From Amycolatopsis sp. CA-128772 (GTDB lineage Bacteria > Actinomycetota > Actinomycetes > Mycobacteriales > Pseudonocardiaceae): DNA of 51,172 bases. Each line of letters begins with the position of its first letter. The first letter of the stretch is position 1. A program made the position numbers and the translations under genes. Under the pieces are notes generated by a model. It worked only from the letters and a program-made list of their open reading frames with translations. It had not been told where the DNA came from and searched no databases. Below are positions 43,356-51,172 of the stretch, one piece after another. The stretch is from the NCBI RefSeq assembly GCF_002904295.1, contig NZ_PPHG01000056.1, forward strand, positions 2,501 through 53,672, written 5' to 3'.

Positions 43356-44570
43356 ATGGAAGGAACATCCGCCCCGCGCCCGGTGCCGAAGCACCACGGA
43401 CTGTCCGCGAAGACGCTCCGGCAGCTGGAACGCGCGTCCGGCAGCCTGGCGAGCGCGAGCATCGCGGTGATGGAGCGGCGGCTGCCCTGGTTCGCCCGGC
43501 TGCCCGCCGACCAGCGGGCGAGCGTCCTGCTGATCACCCAGGCCGGCGCGGCCGGGTTCGTCGGCTGGCTGCGGGACTCCAAAGAGGCGCTGAAGCTCAC
43601 CACGGAGGCGTTCCGGGACGCGCCGGCCGAGCTGTCGCGGTGGATCAGCCTGCGCCAGGCGGTCGGCATGGTGCGGCTGGCCATCGAGGTGTTCGAGGAG
43701 CAGCTGCCGGATTTCGCGGCGAACGAAGCCGAACGCGCCGCCTTGATCGAGGGAATCCTGCGCTACGGCCGGGAAATCGCTTTCGCGGCGGCGAATTCCT
43801 ACGCCGCCGCCGCGGAAGCCCGCGGCGCCTGGGACGCCCGGCTGGAGGCGCTGGTCGTCGACGGCATCGTCCGCGGCGACGCCGAGGAGTCGGTCCTGTC
43901 GCGCGCCACGGCGCTGGGCTGGGACCCGACCGCGGCGGCGACCGTGCTGGTCGGCAACCCGCCGTCGGAGGACCCGCCGACGGTGGTGTTCGAGGTCCGC
44001 AGCCGCGCGGCCCGCGTCGGCCGCCCGGTCCTGCTGTCGGTGCAGGGCTCCCGGCTGGTGGTCGTGGTGGGCGGCCCGACCGAGGGCGGCCCCAAGGAGC
44101 GGGAAATCCTGACCCGGATGTCGGTGGCGTTCGCCGAAGGCCCGGTGGTCGCCGGCCCGACCGTGCCGACGCTGGCGGAGGCCCACCACAGCGCGACGGA
44201 GGCGTTGTCGGGCCTGCGCGCGGTGGTCGGCTGGCCGGGCGCGCCCCGGCCGGTCCGGTCGGGGGACCTGCTGCCCGAGCGCGCGCTGTCGGGCGACGCG
44301 GAGGCGGAACGCCTGCTGGTGGACGCGATCGCGCGGCCACTGGAGGAGGCCGGCCCGACACTGCAGCGCACGGTGGAGGCGTACCTGGAGAGCGGCGGCG
44401 TGCTGGAGACGTGCGCGAAGACGCTGTTCGTCCACCCGAACACGGTCCGCTACCGCCTCCGGAAGGCGGCGGACCTGACGGGCTGCCAGCCGACGGACCC
44501 GAGGGACGCCCTGGTGCTGCGGATCGCACTGACGGTCGGCCGGCTGGCGAGGGCCCGCGGCCTCTGGTGA
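43356..44570 (+). CDS. fasR: PucR-type regulator of fatty acid biosynthesis (FasR-like)
   Basis: 404 residues. The C-terminal HTH_30 is LFVHPNTVRYRLRKAADLTG, preceded by a GGDEF-like CdaR middle domain and a helical N-terminus. In Streptomyces the gene in the same place, immediately upstream of fabD-fabH-acpP-fabF, is fasR, an activator of that cluster; order and orientation are identical here, so the name is given by synteny and architecture. A repeat hairpin and the fabD promoter region separate it from fabD, making separate transcription likely. Confidence 0.88.
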   Translation: MEGTSAPRPVPKHHGLSAKTLRQLERASGSLASASIAVMERRLPWFARLPADQRASVLLITQAGAAGFVGWLRDSKEALKLTTEAFRDAPAELSRWISLRQAVGMVRLAIEVFEEQLPDFAANEAERAALIEGILRYGREIAFAAANSYAAAAEARGAWDARLEALVVDGIVRGDAEESVLSRATALGWDPTAAATVLVGNPPSEDPPTVVFEVRSRAARVGRPVLLSVQGSRLVVVVGGPTEGGPKEREILTRMSVAFAEGPVVAGPTVPTLAEAHHSATEALSGLRAVVGWPGAPRPVRSGDLLPERALSGDAEAERLLVDAIARPLEEAGPTLQRTVEAYLESGGVLETCAKTLFVHPNTVRYRLRKAADLTGCQPTDPRDALVLRIALTVGRLARARGLW

Positions 44571-44586
44571 CCCAGACCCCGAGCAC

Positions 44587-44663
44587 CCCAATGTGGCGTT
44601 CGGTGCGTCCAGCGCACCCAATGTGGCGTTCGGTGCGTCAGACGCCACCAACGCCACATTGGG
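44587..44663. repeat. Repeated hairpin element with direct and inverted copies (probable fasR terminator)
   Basis: A 23-bp word (44587-44609) recurs exactly at 44617-44639, and its first 13 bases, CCCAATGTGGCGT, recur inverted as ACGCCACATTGGG (44651-44663). The second copy and the inverted copy form a long hairpin whose loop itself pairs (GGTGCGTC with GACGCCACC). It stands 16 bp after the fasR stop. It looks like a dispersed REP-like terminator element of this genus. Confidence 0.75.
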
Positions 44664-44846
44664 GCGCTTGCCGAGAGCCCCGTCACGTGATGGACTTAAC
44701 AGCGAAAGGTGATTGAACCCGACAAGGCTTCCGGGTTACGCGCGAGCTTCTCCCGCGCATCTTTGGAGGTTTCCGACAAAGACGCCGCGCAGACACTGTG
44801 AACGTCGGCATCCCGGGAAACCGCCCTCGCCGTGTTGTCTTGAAGG
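44664..44846 (+). promoter_or_regulatory. fabD promoter region
   Basis: Candidate regulator sites: CCGACAA occurs twice (44719-44725 and 44773-44779), and TCTTTG-11-CAAAGA (44760-44782) is a perfect 6-bp inverted repeat overlapping the second. These could be the fatty-acid regulator's sites. Promoter hexamers are not clear. Confidence 0.4.
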
Positions 44847-45770
44847 GTGACAGCAGCAGTCCTCGCTCCCGGTCAGGGGTCCCAGGCCCCCGGTATGTTC
44901 ACGCCCTGGCTCGACCTCGACGGTGCGCGCGAGCGCGTCGCGCAGTGGTCCGAGCGTGCGGGGCTCGACCTGCTTCGCCTCGGGACCGAGGCGGAGGCCG
45001 AGGAGATCCAGGACACCGCGATCGCGCAGCCGCTGATCGTCGCCCTGTCGCTGCTCACCTTCGAACACCTGCAGGCCACCGCGCCGGTGCCCGCGGACGC
45101 GCCGGTCGCCGGCCACTCCGTCGGGGAGCTCGCGGCCGCCGCGATCGCCGGGGTGCTGAAGGCCGAGGACGCCGTCGCGCTCGCCGCCGTCCGCGGGGCC
45201 GAGATGGCGAAGGCGTGCGCGCTGGAACCGACGTCGATGGCCGCGGTCATGCTCGGGGATCCCGAGCAGGTCGTCGCGTGGCTCGAAGAGCAGGGCCTGA
45301 CCGCGGCGAACCGCAACGGTGCCGGGCAGATCGTCGCCTCCGGTGCCGCCGACACGATCGCGAAGATCGTCGCCGAGCCCCTCGAAGGCACGAAGATCCG
45401 CGCCCTCAAGGTCGCCGGCGCGTTCCACACGCGGTACATGGCGCCCGCCGAAGAGGCGATGCGCGCCCACGCCGCCGAGCTGACCCCGGCCGACCCCACC
45501 CGGCCGCTGCTGTCCAATGCGGACGGCGCGGTCGTCACCAGCGGGGCCGACTACCTGGCGCGGCTGGTCGCCCAGGTCACCCGCCCGGTCCGCTGGGACC
45601 TGACGATGGACGGCCTCGTCTCGCTCGGCGTCACCCGCACGATCGAACTCGCGCCCGCGGGCACGCTGACCGGCCTGGTCAAGCGGCAGCTCAAGGGCGT
45701 GGTCACCACTATCACCGCGCTGAAGACGCCGGCCGAGCTGGCCGCGCTGCGCCAGGAGGACGCCTCGTGA
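44847..45770 (+). CDS. fabD: Malonyl-CoA:ACP transacylase
   Basis: 307 residues; loads malonate from CoA onto acyl carrier protein for type II fatty acid synthesis. Motifs: APGQGSQAPGM, the nucleophile in VAGHSVGELAAAA and the catalytic His in GAFHTRYMAPA. GTG 44847 matches relatives; its ribosome site (GAAGG) lies directly against the start codon, unusually close, so leaderless or non-standard initiation is possible. First gene of the fabD-fabH-acpP-fabF operon; overlaps fabH by 4 nt. Confidence 0.95.
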   Translation: MTAAVLAPGQGSQAPGMFTPWLDLDGARERVAQWSERAGLDLLRLGTEAEAEEIQDTAIAQPLIVALSLLTFEHLQATAPVPADAPVAGHSVGELAAAAIAGVLKAEDAVALAAVRGAEMAKACALEPTSMAAVMLGDPEQVVAWLEEQGLTAANRNGAGQIVASGAADTIAKIVAEPLEGTKIRALKVAGAFHTRYMAPAEEAMRAHAAELTPADPTRPLLSNADGAVVTSGADYLARLVAQVTRPVRWDLTMDGLVSLGVTRTIELAPAGTLTGLVKRQLKGVVTTITALKTPAELAALRQEDAS

Positions 45771-46750
45771 CCGACCGACCCGCCCTGAGCCTGACCACCG
45801 GCTCCCGCGGCAGCCGCGTGCTGGGTGTCGGCAGCTACCAGCCCGCGAAGGTCGTCACCAACGACGACCTGTCGCAGACGATGGAAACCAGCGACGAGTG
45901 GATCCAGACGCGCGTCGGGATCGTCGAGCGCCGGTTCGCCGAGAAGGACGAGCTGCTCACCGACATGGCCGTCGCCGCCGGCACCGCCGCGTTGGCCGAC
46001 GCCGGCGTCGACCCGTCCGAAGTGGACACGGTGATCCTGCCGAACTGCACCATGCCGACGCTGATCCCGAACGCCGCCGCCCAGGTCGCCGCCCGGATCG
46101 GCATCCCCAGCCCGGGCGCGTTCGACCTCAACGCCGCGTGCGCCGGGTTCTGCTACGGCCTCGGCGTCGCCTCCGACCTCGTGCGGGCCGGCTCGGCGAA
46201 GAAGGTCCTGGTCATCGGCGCGGAGAAGCTCACCGACTCGGTCGACCCGGTCGACCGGGCCAACGCGATCATCTTCGCCGACGGCGCGGGCGCCGCGGTC
46301 GTCGGCCCGTCCGACGAGCCGGGCATCGGCCCGGTGTCGTGGGGCAGCGCGGGCGACCTGGTCGACCTCATCTACATGCGCGACGAGAAGTACATCTACC
46401 AGGAGGGCCAGTCGGTCTTCCGGTGGGCGACCACGAAGATCGCGCCGATCGCCGTGCAGGCGCTGGAGGCCGCCGGGCTCAAGCCGTCCGATGTGGACGT
46501 GCTGATCCCGCACCAGGCGAACCTGCGCATCGTCGAGGCGATCGCGAAGAAGCTGCGGGCCAACGGCGCCCGCGACGACATGGTCGTCGCCGACGACATC
46601 AGGTTTTCCGGCAACACCTCGTCGGCGTCCATCCCCCTCGCGCTGGACCACATGCGCAAGGCCGGGACGGCGAAGCCCGGCGACGTGGTGCTGGCGGTCG
46701 GGTTCGGCGCGGGCCTGTCCTACGCCGGGCAGGCGTTCATCTGCCCCTGA
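45767..46750 (+). CDS. fabH: 3-oxoacyl-ACP synthase III (KAS III)
   Basis: 327 residues; starts fatty-acid chains by condensing acyl-CoA with malonyl-ACP. Catalytic triad: Cys in NAACAGFCYG, His in IPHQANLRI and Asn in SGNTSSASIP. GTG 45767 overlaps the fabD stop and has CAGGAGG upstream; the longer frame from 44798 runs through fabD and is false. Actinobacterial FabH enzymes prefer branched short acyl-CoAs, giving iso/anteiso lipids. Confidence 0.96.
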   Translation: MTDRPALSLTTGSRGSRVLGVGSYQPAKVVTNDDLSQTMETSDEWIQTRVGIVERRFAEKDELLTDMAVAAGTAALADAGVDPSEVDTVILPNCTMPTLIPNAAAQVAARIGIPSPGAFDLNAACAGFCYGLGVASDLVRAGSAKKVLVIGAEKLTDSVDPVDRANAIIFADGAGAAVVGPSDEPGIGPVSWGSAGDLVDLIYMRDEKYIYQEGQSVFRWATTKIAPIAVQALEAAGLKPSDVDVLIPHQANLRIVEAIAKKLRANGARDDMVVADDIRFSGNTSSASIPLALDHMRKAGTAKPGDVVLAVGFGAGLSYAGQAFICP

Positions 46751-46824
46751 TCACCGTTACGCTCCCCGCGGGCACTCGCCCGAGGGAAACAGACCCCCAG
46801 ATGGACCGAGAAGGGAACTACCCC

Positions 46825-47070
46825 ATGGCTGACAACGCTGAGATCCTCGCCGGCCTCGCCGAGATCGTCGAAGAGGTGGCCGGTGTGGCTCAGGACGACG
46901 TCACCGCCGAGAAGTCGTTCGTGGACGACCTGGACATCGACTCGCTGTCGATGGTCGAGATCGCCGTGCAGGCCGAGGACAAGTTCGGCGTCAAGATCCC
47001 GGACGACGAGCTCGCCAACCTGAAGACCGTGGGCGACGCCGTGAACTACGTGTCGGCCAACTCCAAGTAA
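46825..47070 (+). CDS. acpP: Acyl carrier protein
   Basis: 81 residues, acidic four-helix carrier. The phosphopantetheine serine lies in DLDIDSLSMVEI; the VQAEDKFGVKIPDDEL helix III region is typical. A ribosome site GAGAAGGGAA precedes the ATG. A TACGCT hexamer (46758-46763) in the 74-bp leader could be an internal promoter giving extra ACP. It carries intermediates between FabD, FabH and FabF. Confidence 0.96.
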   Translation: MADNAEILAGLAEIVEEVAGVAQDDVTAEKSFVDDLDIDSLSMVEIAVQAEDKFGVKIPDDELANLKTVGDAVNYVSANSK

Positions 47071-47098
47071 GTCCTCTTCCCTCCTTGAGGAGACTCGA

Positions 47099-48343
47099 AT
47101 GAGCAACTTCGACGTCGTGATCACCGGTCTCGGCGCCACCACACCGCTCGGTGGGGACGTCACGTCCACCTGGGACGGTCTGCTGGCCGGGCGGAGCGGG
47201 GTCCGGGCGATCGAGGCCGACTGGGTCGAGGAGCTGCAGCTGCCGGTGAAGATCGGCGGTCAGCTGGCCGTCGATCCTTCGGAAGTCCTCCCGCGGGTGC
47301 AGGCCCGCCGGCTGGACCGCTGCGAACAGGTCGCGCTGATCGCCGCCCGCCAGGCGTGGGCCGACGCCGGGTACACCGAGCCGACCGACGAGCACACCGA
47401 CGTCGACCCCGACCGCCTCGGCGTGTCGATCGGCACCGGCGTCGGCGGCCCCGTCACCCTGCTCACCCAGAACGACCTGTTGCACCAGCAGGGTCTCCGC
47501 AAGGTGTCGCCGCTGACCGTGCCGATGCTGATGCCGAACGGACCGGCCGCGCACGTGGGCATCGACCTCAAGGCGCGGGCCGGGGTGCACTCCCCGGCCT
47601 CGGCCTGCGCCTCGGGCGCCGAGGGCATCGTCAGCGGGGTGGAGATGATCCGCTCCGGGCGCGCCGACGTCGTGATCGCGGGGGGCGCCGAAGCGTGCAT
47701 CCACCCGATCACGCTGGCCGGGTTCGCCCAGGCCCGCACGGTCTCCACGCGCAACGACGACCCGGCGAGCGCGTCGCGGCCGTTCGACTCCAGCCGCGAC
47801 GGCTTCGTCCTCGGCGAGGGCTCCGGCGTCGTCATCCTGGAGCGCGCGGACCTGGCGAAGGCCCGCGGGGCGCGCATCTACGCGACGGTCGCCGGGCACG
47901 GCATCACCTCGGACGCCTACCACATCACGGGCAACCACCCCGAGGGCATCGGCCAGATCGCCGCGATGCGCGCGGCGATGAAGATGGCCGGGGTGACCGC
48001 CGCGGACATCGGGCACGTGAACGCGCACGCGACGTCCACAGTGGTCGGTGACATCGGCGAGGCGGCGGCGATCCGCAACGCGGTCGGGGACCACCCGGTC
48101 GTGACGGCGCCGAAGGGCTCGCTCGGCCACCTGGTCGGCGGCGCGGGCGCGGTCGAGGGGATCATCACGGTCCTGTCGCTCTACCACGGTATCGTGCCGG
48201 CCACCCGGAACCTGACCGACCTGGACCCGCGGGTGCAGCTGGACGTCGTCGCGGGCGAGCCGCGCAAGGTCGAGCTGACCGCGGCGATCAGCAACTCGTT
48301 CGGCTTCGGCGGCCACAACACCGCGCTGCTGTTCACGGTCTGA
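47099..48343 (+). CDS. fabF: 3-oxoacyl-ACP synthase II (KAS II)
   Basis: 414 residues; elongates acyl-ACP with malonyl-ACP. The Cys-His-His triad is visible in PASACASGAEG, NAHATSTVVGD and GSLGHLVGGAGA; ITGLGATTPLGG starts the protein. GAGGAG lies 6 nt before the ATG. Last gene of the fab operon, closed by a strong terminator. The window has no condensing enzyme of a mycolate pathway (KasB) and no fabG. Confidence 0.96.
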   Translation: MSNFDVVITGLGATTPLGGDVTSTWDGLLAGRSGVRAIEADWVEELQLPVKIGGQLAVDPSEVLPRVQARRLDRCEQVALIAARQAWADAGYTEPTDEHTDVDPDRLGVSIGTGVGGPVTLLTQNDLLHQQGLRKVSPLTVPMLMPNGPAAHVGIDLKARAGVHSPASACASGAEGIVSGVEMIRSGRADVVIAGGAEACIHPITLAGFAQARTVSTRNDDPASASRPFDSSRDGFVLGEGSGVVILERADLAKARGARIYATVAGHGITSDAYHITGNHPEGIGQIAAMRAAMKMAGVTAADIGHVNAHATSTVVGDIGEAAAIRNAVGDHPVVTAPKGSLGHLVGGAGAVEGIITVLSLYHGIVPATRNLTDLDPRVQLDVVAGEPRKVELTAAISNSFGFGGHNTALLFTV

Positions 48344-48355
48344 GCGCACGAGCAG

Positions 48356-48397
48356 ACGCGAGGAGGGGCCCGGCTTCGGCCGGGCCCCTCCTCGCGT
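48356..48397. terminator. Strong terminator after fabF, shared with the convergent gene
   Basis: Perfect 19-bp arms (48356-48374 and 48379-48397) with a TTCG tetraloop, between the fabF stop and the stop of the minus-strand gene (48398). Very stable, bidirectional. Confidence 0.9.
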
Positions 48398-48991
48398 TCA
48401 GCACTTCTCGTGTTCGGGCGGCGGCCCGCCGTCGACGGCGGCGACCTTCAGCGCGGAGTCCTCGACCACCATCGGCATGACGAGCCGCCACTTGATGCAG
48501 GGCTCGCGGAAGAACAGCGGGGCGTCCTCGATGGCCTGCCGGCTGGTGAACCCGACCAGGACCCGCAGCGAGTTCCCGGACGCGCGCTCGATCCGGTAGA
48601 CGAGGGCCTCGCTGTCCTTTGTGGTGCGAACGCCCTTCTTCCAGTCGCTCTGCGACTGGGCGGCGGCCCGCTCGTCGGTGACCACGTCGGTCCACACCTG
48701 GTACTGCTTGGTGTTGATGGCCTCGAAGTACTTCTGCAGCACCCGGCGGACGGCTTCGGCCTGCGGGTGCGCCCGGGCGTCGTCGGTCATCCCGACTTGG
48801 CCGGCCGCGGCGGGCGCGCCGCTGCTGGCCGAGGGCGGCGTCGAGACCGCGACGGAGGTGTCGTCGGCGGGCTGGTCGGGCCGGCGGTAGAGCTCGCGCG
48901 CGAGCAGGCCACCACCGACGGTCACCGACAGCACGACGACCACGACGGGCACCAGCCAGCGCTGGCGGGAGCCGGAGGCGGGGGTGGTCAC
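48398..48991 (-). CDS. Membrane-anchored protein with extracytoplasmic NTF2-like domain (unknown)
   Basis: 197 residues. An N-terminal helix (RWLVPVVVVVLSVTVGGGLL) anchors it, followed by a Pro/Ser/Ala linker and a folded domain from about residue 75 (AVRRVLQKYFEAINTKQYQVW), whose shape (a helix followed by beta strands) resembles NTF2-like or SnoaL-type domains; this is a weak inference. Two cysteines (EPCIKW and the C-terminal EHEKC) may form a disulfide. GTG 48991 lies 7 nt after TACGCT (fwd 48999-49004), so it is probably leaderless. Function not known. Confidence 0.75.
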   Translation of the reverse strand: MTTPASGSRQRWLVPVVVVVLSVTVGGGLLARELYRRPDQPADDTSVAVSTPPSASSGAPAAAGQVGMTDDARAHPQAEAVRRVLQKYFEAINTKQYQVWTDVVTDERAAAQSQSDWKKGVRTTKDSEALVYRIERASGNSLRVLVGFTSRQAIEDAPLFFREPCIKWRLVMPMVVEDSALKVAAVDGGPPPEHEKC

Positions 48992-49022
48992 CCCGGAGAG
49001 CGTACCGGCCCCCGTCCCTGGC

Positions 49023-49526
49023 TCAGCCGACCTGGTGCAGCCAGGTCACCGGCGCGCCGTCACCGGCGTGGCGGAAGGGCTCGAGCGCCTCGTCCCAGCT
49101 CGCGGCGAGGAGTTCGTCCAGCTTGTGCGCGAGGGATTCGCCGCCGCGGGTCATGGTGACGAGCGCGCGGAGCTGGTCCTCGCCCACCACGATGTCGCCG
49201 TTGGCGCTGGTCCGGCCGTGCCACAGGCCGAGGCCGGGCGCGAAGCAGAACCGTTCGCCGTCGACGCCCGCACTGGGCTCTTCGGTCACCTCGAACCGGA
49301 GCATCGGCCACGCCTTGAGGGCGGACGCCAGTTTGGCGCCGGTGCCCGCGGGCGCGCGCCATCCGCACTCGGCGCGAAGCTGACCCGGACTGGCCGGCTG
49401 CGCCGTCCACTTCAGGTCAACGCGGGCACCCAGGGTGCCCGAAATAGCCCACTCGACGTGCGGACACACCGCAGACGGCGACGAGTGGACGTACACCACA
49501 CCTCGGGTGCTGCCACGGGTGCTCAC
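49023..49526 (-). CDS. DUF3145 family protein
   Basis: 167 residues, conserved actinobacterial protein of unknown function. Recognised by GVVYVHSSPSAVCPHVEWA near the N-terminus and the C-terminal DELLAASWDEALEPFRHAGD. No signal or membrane segment, so cytoplasmic. GTG 49526 has GGAGG upstream. It sits 31 bp upstream of the previous gene's start, in the same direction, and the two may form a unit. Confidence 0.88.
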   Translation of the reverse strand: MSTRGSTRGVVYVHSSPSAVCPHVEWAISGTLGARVDLKWTAQPASPGQLRAECGWRAPAGTGAKLASALKAWPMLRFEVTEEPSAGVDGERFCFAPGLGLWHGRTSANGDIVVGEDQLRALVTMTRGGESLAHKLDELLAASWDEALEPFRHAGDGAPVTWLHQVG

Positions 49527-49799
49527 TGCTACCTCCGCTTGTTGCTCGACGAGGGACGTCTTCCCCTACGCCCTGTCTCGAGCTGCGGAACGGCTTCAGC
49601 GCGGCTCCCGAATGCCGCCTCCGATGCGTTGTAGCACATTCTGCACCCCAACCGTGCCGTTTGGCCACATGAACACCACAAGTCACCCGCCGCCCCACTT
49701 TCGGAGGGCACCTCGCCGTGCCGTCCCCGTGTCGCACGGTTCGTTGCGCTGGGCGCGCTAGCGTGATGACCCGGAACGACGAGCGGAAAGGGGCTTTCG
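49527..49799. promoter_or_regulatory. Divergent intergenic region with TAGCGT promoter
   Basis: 273 bp between DUF3145 and the last gene. TAGCGT (49759-49764) is the likely -10 box for the plus-strand gene, giving a leader of about 29 nt with an AAAGGGG ribosome site. A relatively AT-rich stretch near 49620-49690 could carry the DUF3145 promoter. No RNA gene seen. Confidence 0.5.
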
Positions 49800-51172
49800 G
49801 TGCGACTGGTGCGCCTGGAGCGGCAGCGGTCCCGGGTCGCCGACGACGTCCGGGCGGCCCTGGCGTCCCTGGGCCGCGGCAGCACCATGATCGGCGGCAT
49901 CGCGCTGATCGGCGTCGGCTCGGTGACGGACCGCCCGATCGAAGCGGTGGTCCTGCTGCCGCACGGGGTGATCATCGTCATCGGCGTGGACCTCCCGGAC
50001 CCGGCCCTGAGGCTGGAGGCCCCCCTGGGCGGCCCGTGGCAGGCGGACGGCTGGCCCCTGGTCACCGACGAGGACGCGGTGAACCCGGCCACGGAGGCCC
50101 TGGACCTGTCCCAGGCGTGCGAGCGCCGGATCGCGGACCTGGTCCCGGGAACGGCCCCGGTGGGAACGATCATCGCGGTGGGCCCGTACGTGGAGACGGT
50201 GGACCAGCCGGCGGCGGACCTGGCGGGCCCGGTCCGCGTCCTGCACCCGACCCCGACGACGATGCTGGCGGCGACGGTGTCATTGGCAACGGCCCACCGG
50301 CCGCGATCGGTGGACCAGGTCCGGGCGTTGATCCGCGGATTGGCGCCATCGGCACCGGAGTTTTCGGACGAGGTCCTGCTGGGCGAGGGCTTCAGCCGCT
50401 TGACGGACGACGCGCCACCGGAGTCCCTTTGGGACGATGGTTCGGAGGCCCTGCCCCCGGCGGCGGCTGGTTCGGCTCCGGCTGGCGTGGGTTCGGCCGG
50501 GGTGAGCGACTGGCGGACCGAGACCCCGGTTGCCGCCGTTGTTGCGGAGAGCCCTGCTGCCGAGGGGGAGGGCGCGGAGGTTCTGCCACCGGCCTCGGAT
50601 TCCCCGGCGCTGCCGGTCTTCCCGGGGCCCGGATACCCCGTGGCCCCGCCCGCCGTGGCGGAGGCCCCACCCGCCGTAACGGAGGTCTCGCCCGCTATGG
50701 CGGAGGTCTCGCCCGCTATGGCGGAGGCCCCACCCGCCGTAACGGAGGTCTCGCCCGCTGTGGCGGAGGTCTCGCCCGCTGTGGCGGAGGCCCCGGCACC
50801 GCAAGCTGCCGCAGCCGGGCCGGCCACCGTTGAGCCCGCCGCACCCGAAGGACCGGCAGCTTCGCCCGCCGAGGCCGAGCCGGCCGAGCCGGCGCGCGAG
50901 CGCCCGGCACCATCCGCCGAAGCCGCACCGACCGAGGCTGCCGCAGCCGAGGCGCCTGTAGCGCAGGCAGATCCCGAGCCATCCGCCGAAGCCGAGCCAC
51001 CCCAAGCGGCTGCACCCCAGGCACCCGCCGCGCAGCCAGATCCCGAGCCGCCGGCTGCGCCCCAGGCATCCGCTGCACAGGTGGATCCCGAACCGCCCGC
51101 CGAAGCCGCGCAGCCCTTCCCGCAGCCGGCTCCCGAACCACCCGCACCGGCCGAACCGCCCACACCCCAGCC
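49800..51172 (+). CDS. Unknown protein with NERD-like N-terminal domain and Pro/Ala/Glu-rich tail, C-terminus outside window
   Basis: The frame is open from GTG 49800 to the window end (457 codons). Residues 1 to about 205 are globular: RLERQRSRVADDVRAAL, then VVLLPHGVIIVIGVDLP and GGPWQADGWPLV. This order weakly resembles a NERD nuclease-related domain (a conserved helix, a 'vvvgp.GvfvievK' strand, then a 'GpW..dG' turn), but the catalytic Lys is not present, so the call is tentative. From about residue 215 it is a low-complexity Pro/Ala/Glu tail with seven tandem heptapeptides (see 50655-50801). AAAGGGG precedes the start. Confidence 0.65.
   Translation, partial: MRLVRLERQRSRVADDVRAALASLGRGSTMIGGIALIGVGSVTDRPIEAVVLLPHGVIIVIGVDLPDPALRLEAPLGGPWQADGWPLVTDEDAVNPATEALDLSQACERRIADLVPGTAPVGTIIAVGPYVETVDQPAADLAGPVRVLHPTPTTMLAATVSLATAHRPRSVDQVRALIRGLAPSAPEFSDEVLLGEGFSRLTDDAPPESLWDDGSEALPPAAAGSAPAGVGSAGVSDWRTETPVAAVVAESPAAEGEGAEVLPPASDSPALPVFPGPGYPVAPPAVAEAPPAVTEVSPAMAEVSPAMAEAPPAVTEVSPAVAEVSPAVAEAPAPQAAAAGPATVEPAAPEGPAASPAEAEPAEPARERPAPSAEAAPTEAAAAEAPVAQADPEPSAEAEPPQAAAPQAPAAQPDPEPPAAPQASAAQVDPEPPAEAAQPFPQPAPEPPAPAEPPTPQ
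50655..50801 (+). repeat. 21-bp tandem repeats (7 units) inside the last gene
   Basis: Seven 21-bp units encode heptapeptides of the form V/M-A/T-E-V/A-S/P-P-A. A larger 63-bp duplication is visible: units 1-3 (50655-50717) and 4-6 (50718-50780) differ at only two bases. This is recent slippage or unequal crossing-over in a Pro/Ala/Glu tail. Confidence 0.85.

Noticed and set aside
44798..45766. Long N-terminal extension of FabH
   Set aside because: It reads through fabD in another frame; FabH homology begins after GTG 45767.

Overview
The window is very GC-rich with strong third-codon-position bias, many GTG and some TTG starts, and short TAnnnT promoters next to start codons. It carries actinobacterial families (DUF3052, DUF3145, homodimeric AceE, a PucR-type regulator upstream of fabD-fabH-acpP-fabF). 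This fits a Pseudonocardiaceae chromosome, most like Amycolatopsis. The species is an inference; no search was run.

Layout. 1-2.5 kb: the N-terminal part of an LtrA-like membrane protein and an MFS exporter. 2.7-6.3 kb: dnaE, the replicative polymerase. 6.6-11.1 kb: a tight four-gene asparagine/aspartate catabolic operon (FCD regulator, permease, SxxK-type asparaginase, aspartase) with 4-nt overlaps. 11.1-15.4 kb: an S15-type hydrolase, a metallophosphoesterase/GntR pair and a divergent class V aminotransferase. 15.4-16.0 kb: a decayed trypsin-like protease. 16.0-20.3 kb: an SDR with a MerR-type promoter, a divergent acyl-CoA dehydrogenase / acyl-CoA synthetase pair sharing one palindromic promoter, a secreted cupin and a tiny membrane protein. 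20.5-24.8 kb: one giant gene joining an N-terminal HTH-like region, an Hsp90-type ATPase domain and about eight helical repeats. 24.8-29.4 kb: a MarR/AhpD-like pair, a secreted protein, a second MFS exporter and a methyltransferase. 29.5 kb: tRNA-Val(UAC). 29.6-33.8 kb: ahpE, DUF3052 and aceE. 33.8-43.2 kb: lactate oxidation (lldD) and uptake (lctP), an SDR/TetR pair, PnuC, MOSC, a CmpX/MscS-like membrane protein and an ABC-2 exporter. 43.4-48.3 kb: the fasR-fabD-fabH-acpP-fabF type II fatty-acid synthesis cluster. 48.4-51.2 kb: a membrane-anchored unknown, DUF3145 and an unfinished gene with a Pro/Ala/Glu tail.

How it works together. Pyruvate dehydrogenase E1 makes the acetyl-CoA used by the fab cluster, and LldD with LctP supplies pyruvate from lactate. 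The asparagine operon takes up Asn and converts it to Asp and then fumarate plus ammonia. Much regulation is visible as palindromes in divergent promoters, and several genes look leaderless (a TAnnnT hexamer 6-7 nt before the start codon).

The least described item is the 1413-residue Hsp90-type ATPase protein at 20515-24756, whose GC content falls sharply towards its 3' end. It looks like a sensor or effector of a conflict or stress system, but its function is not known from the sequence.
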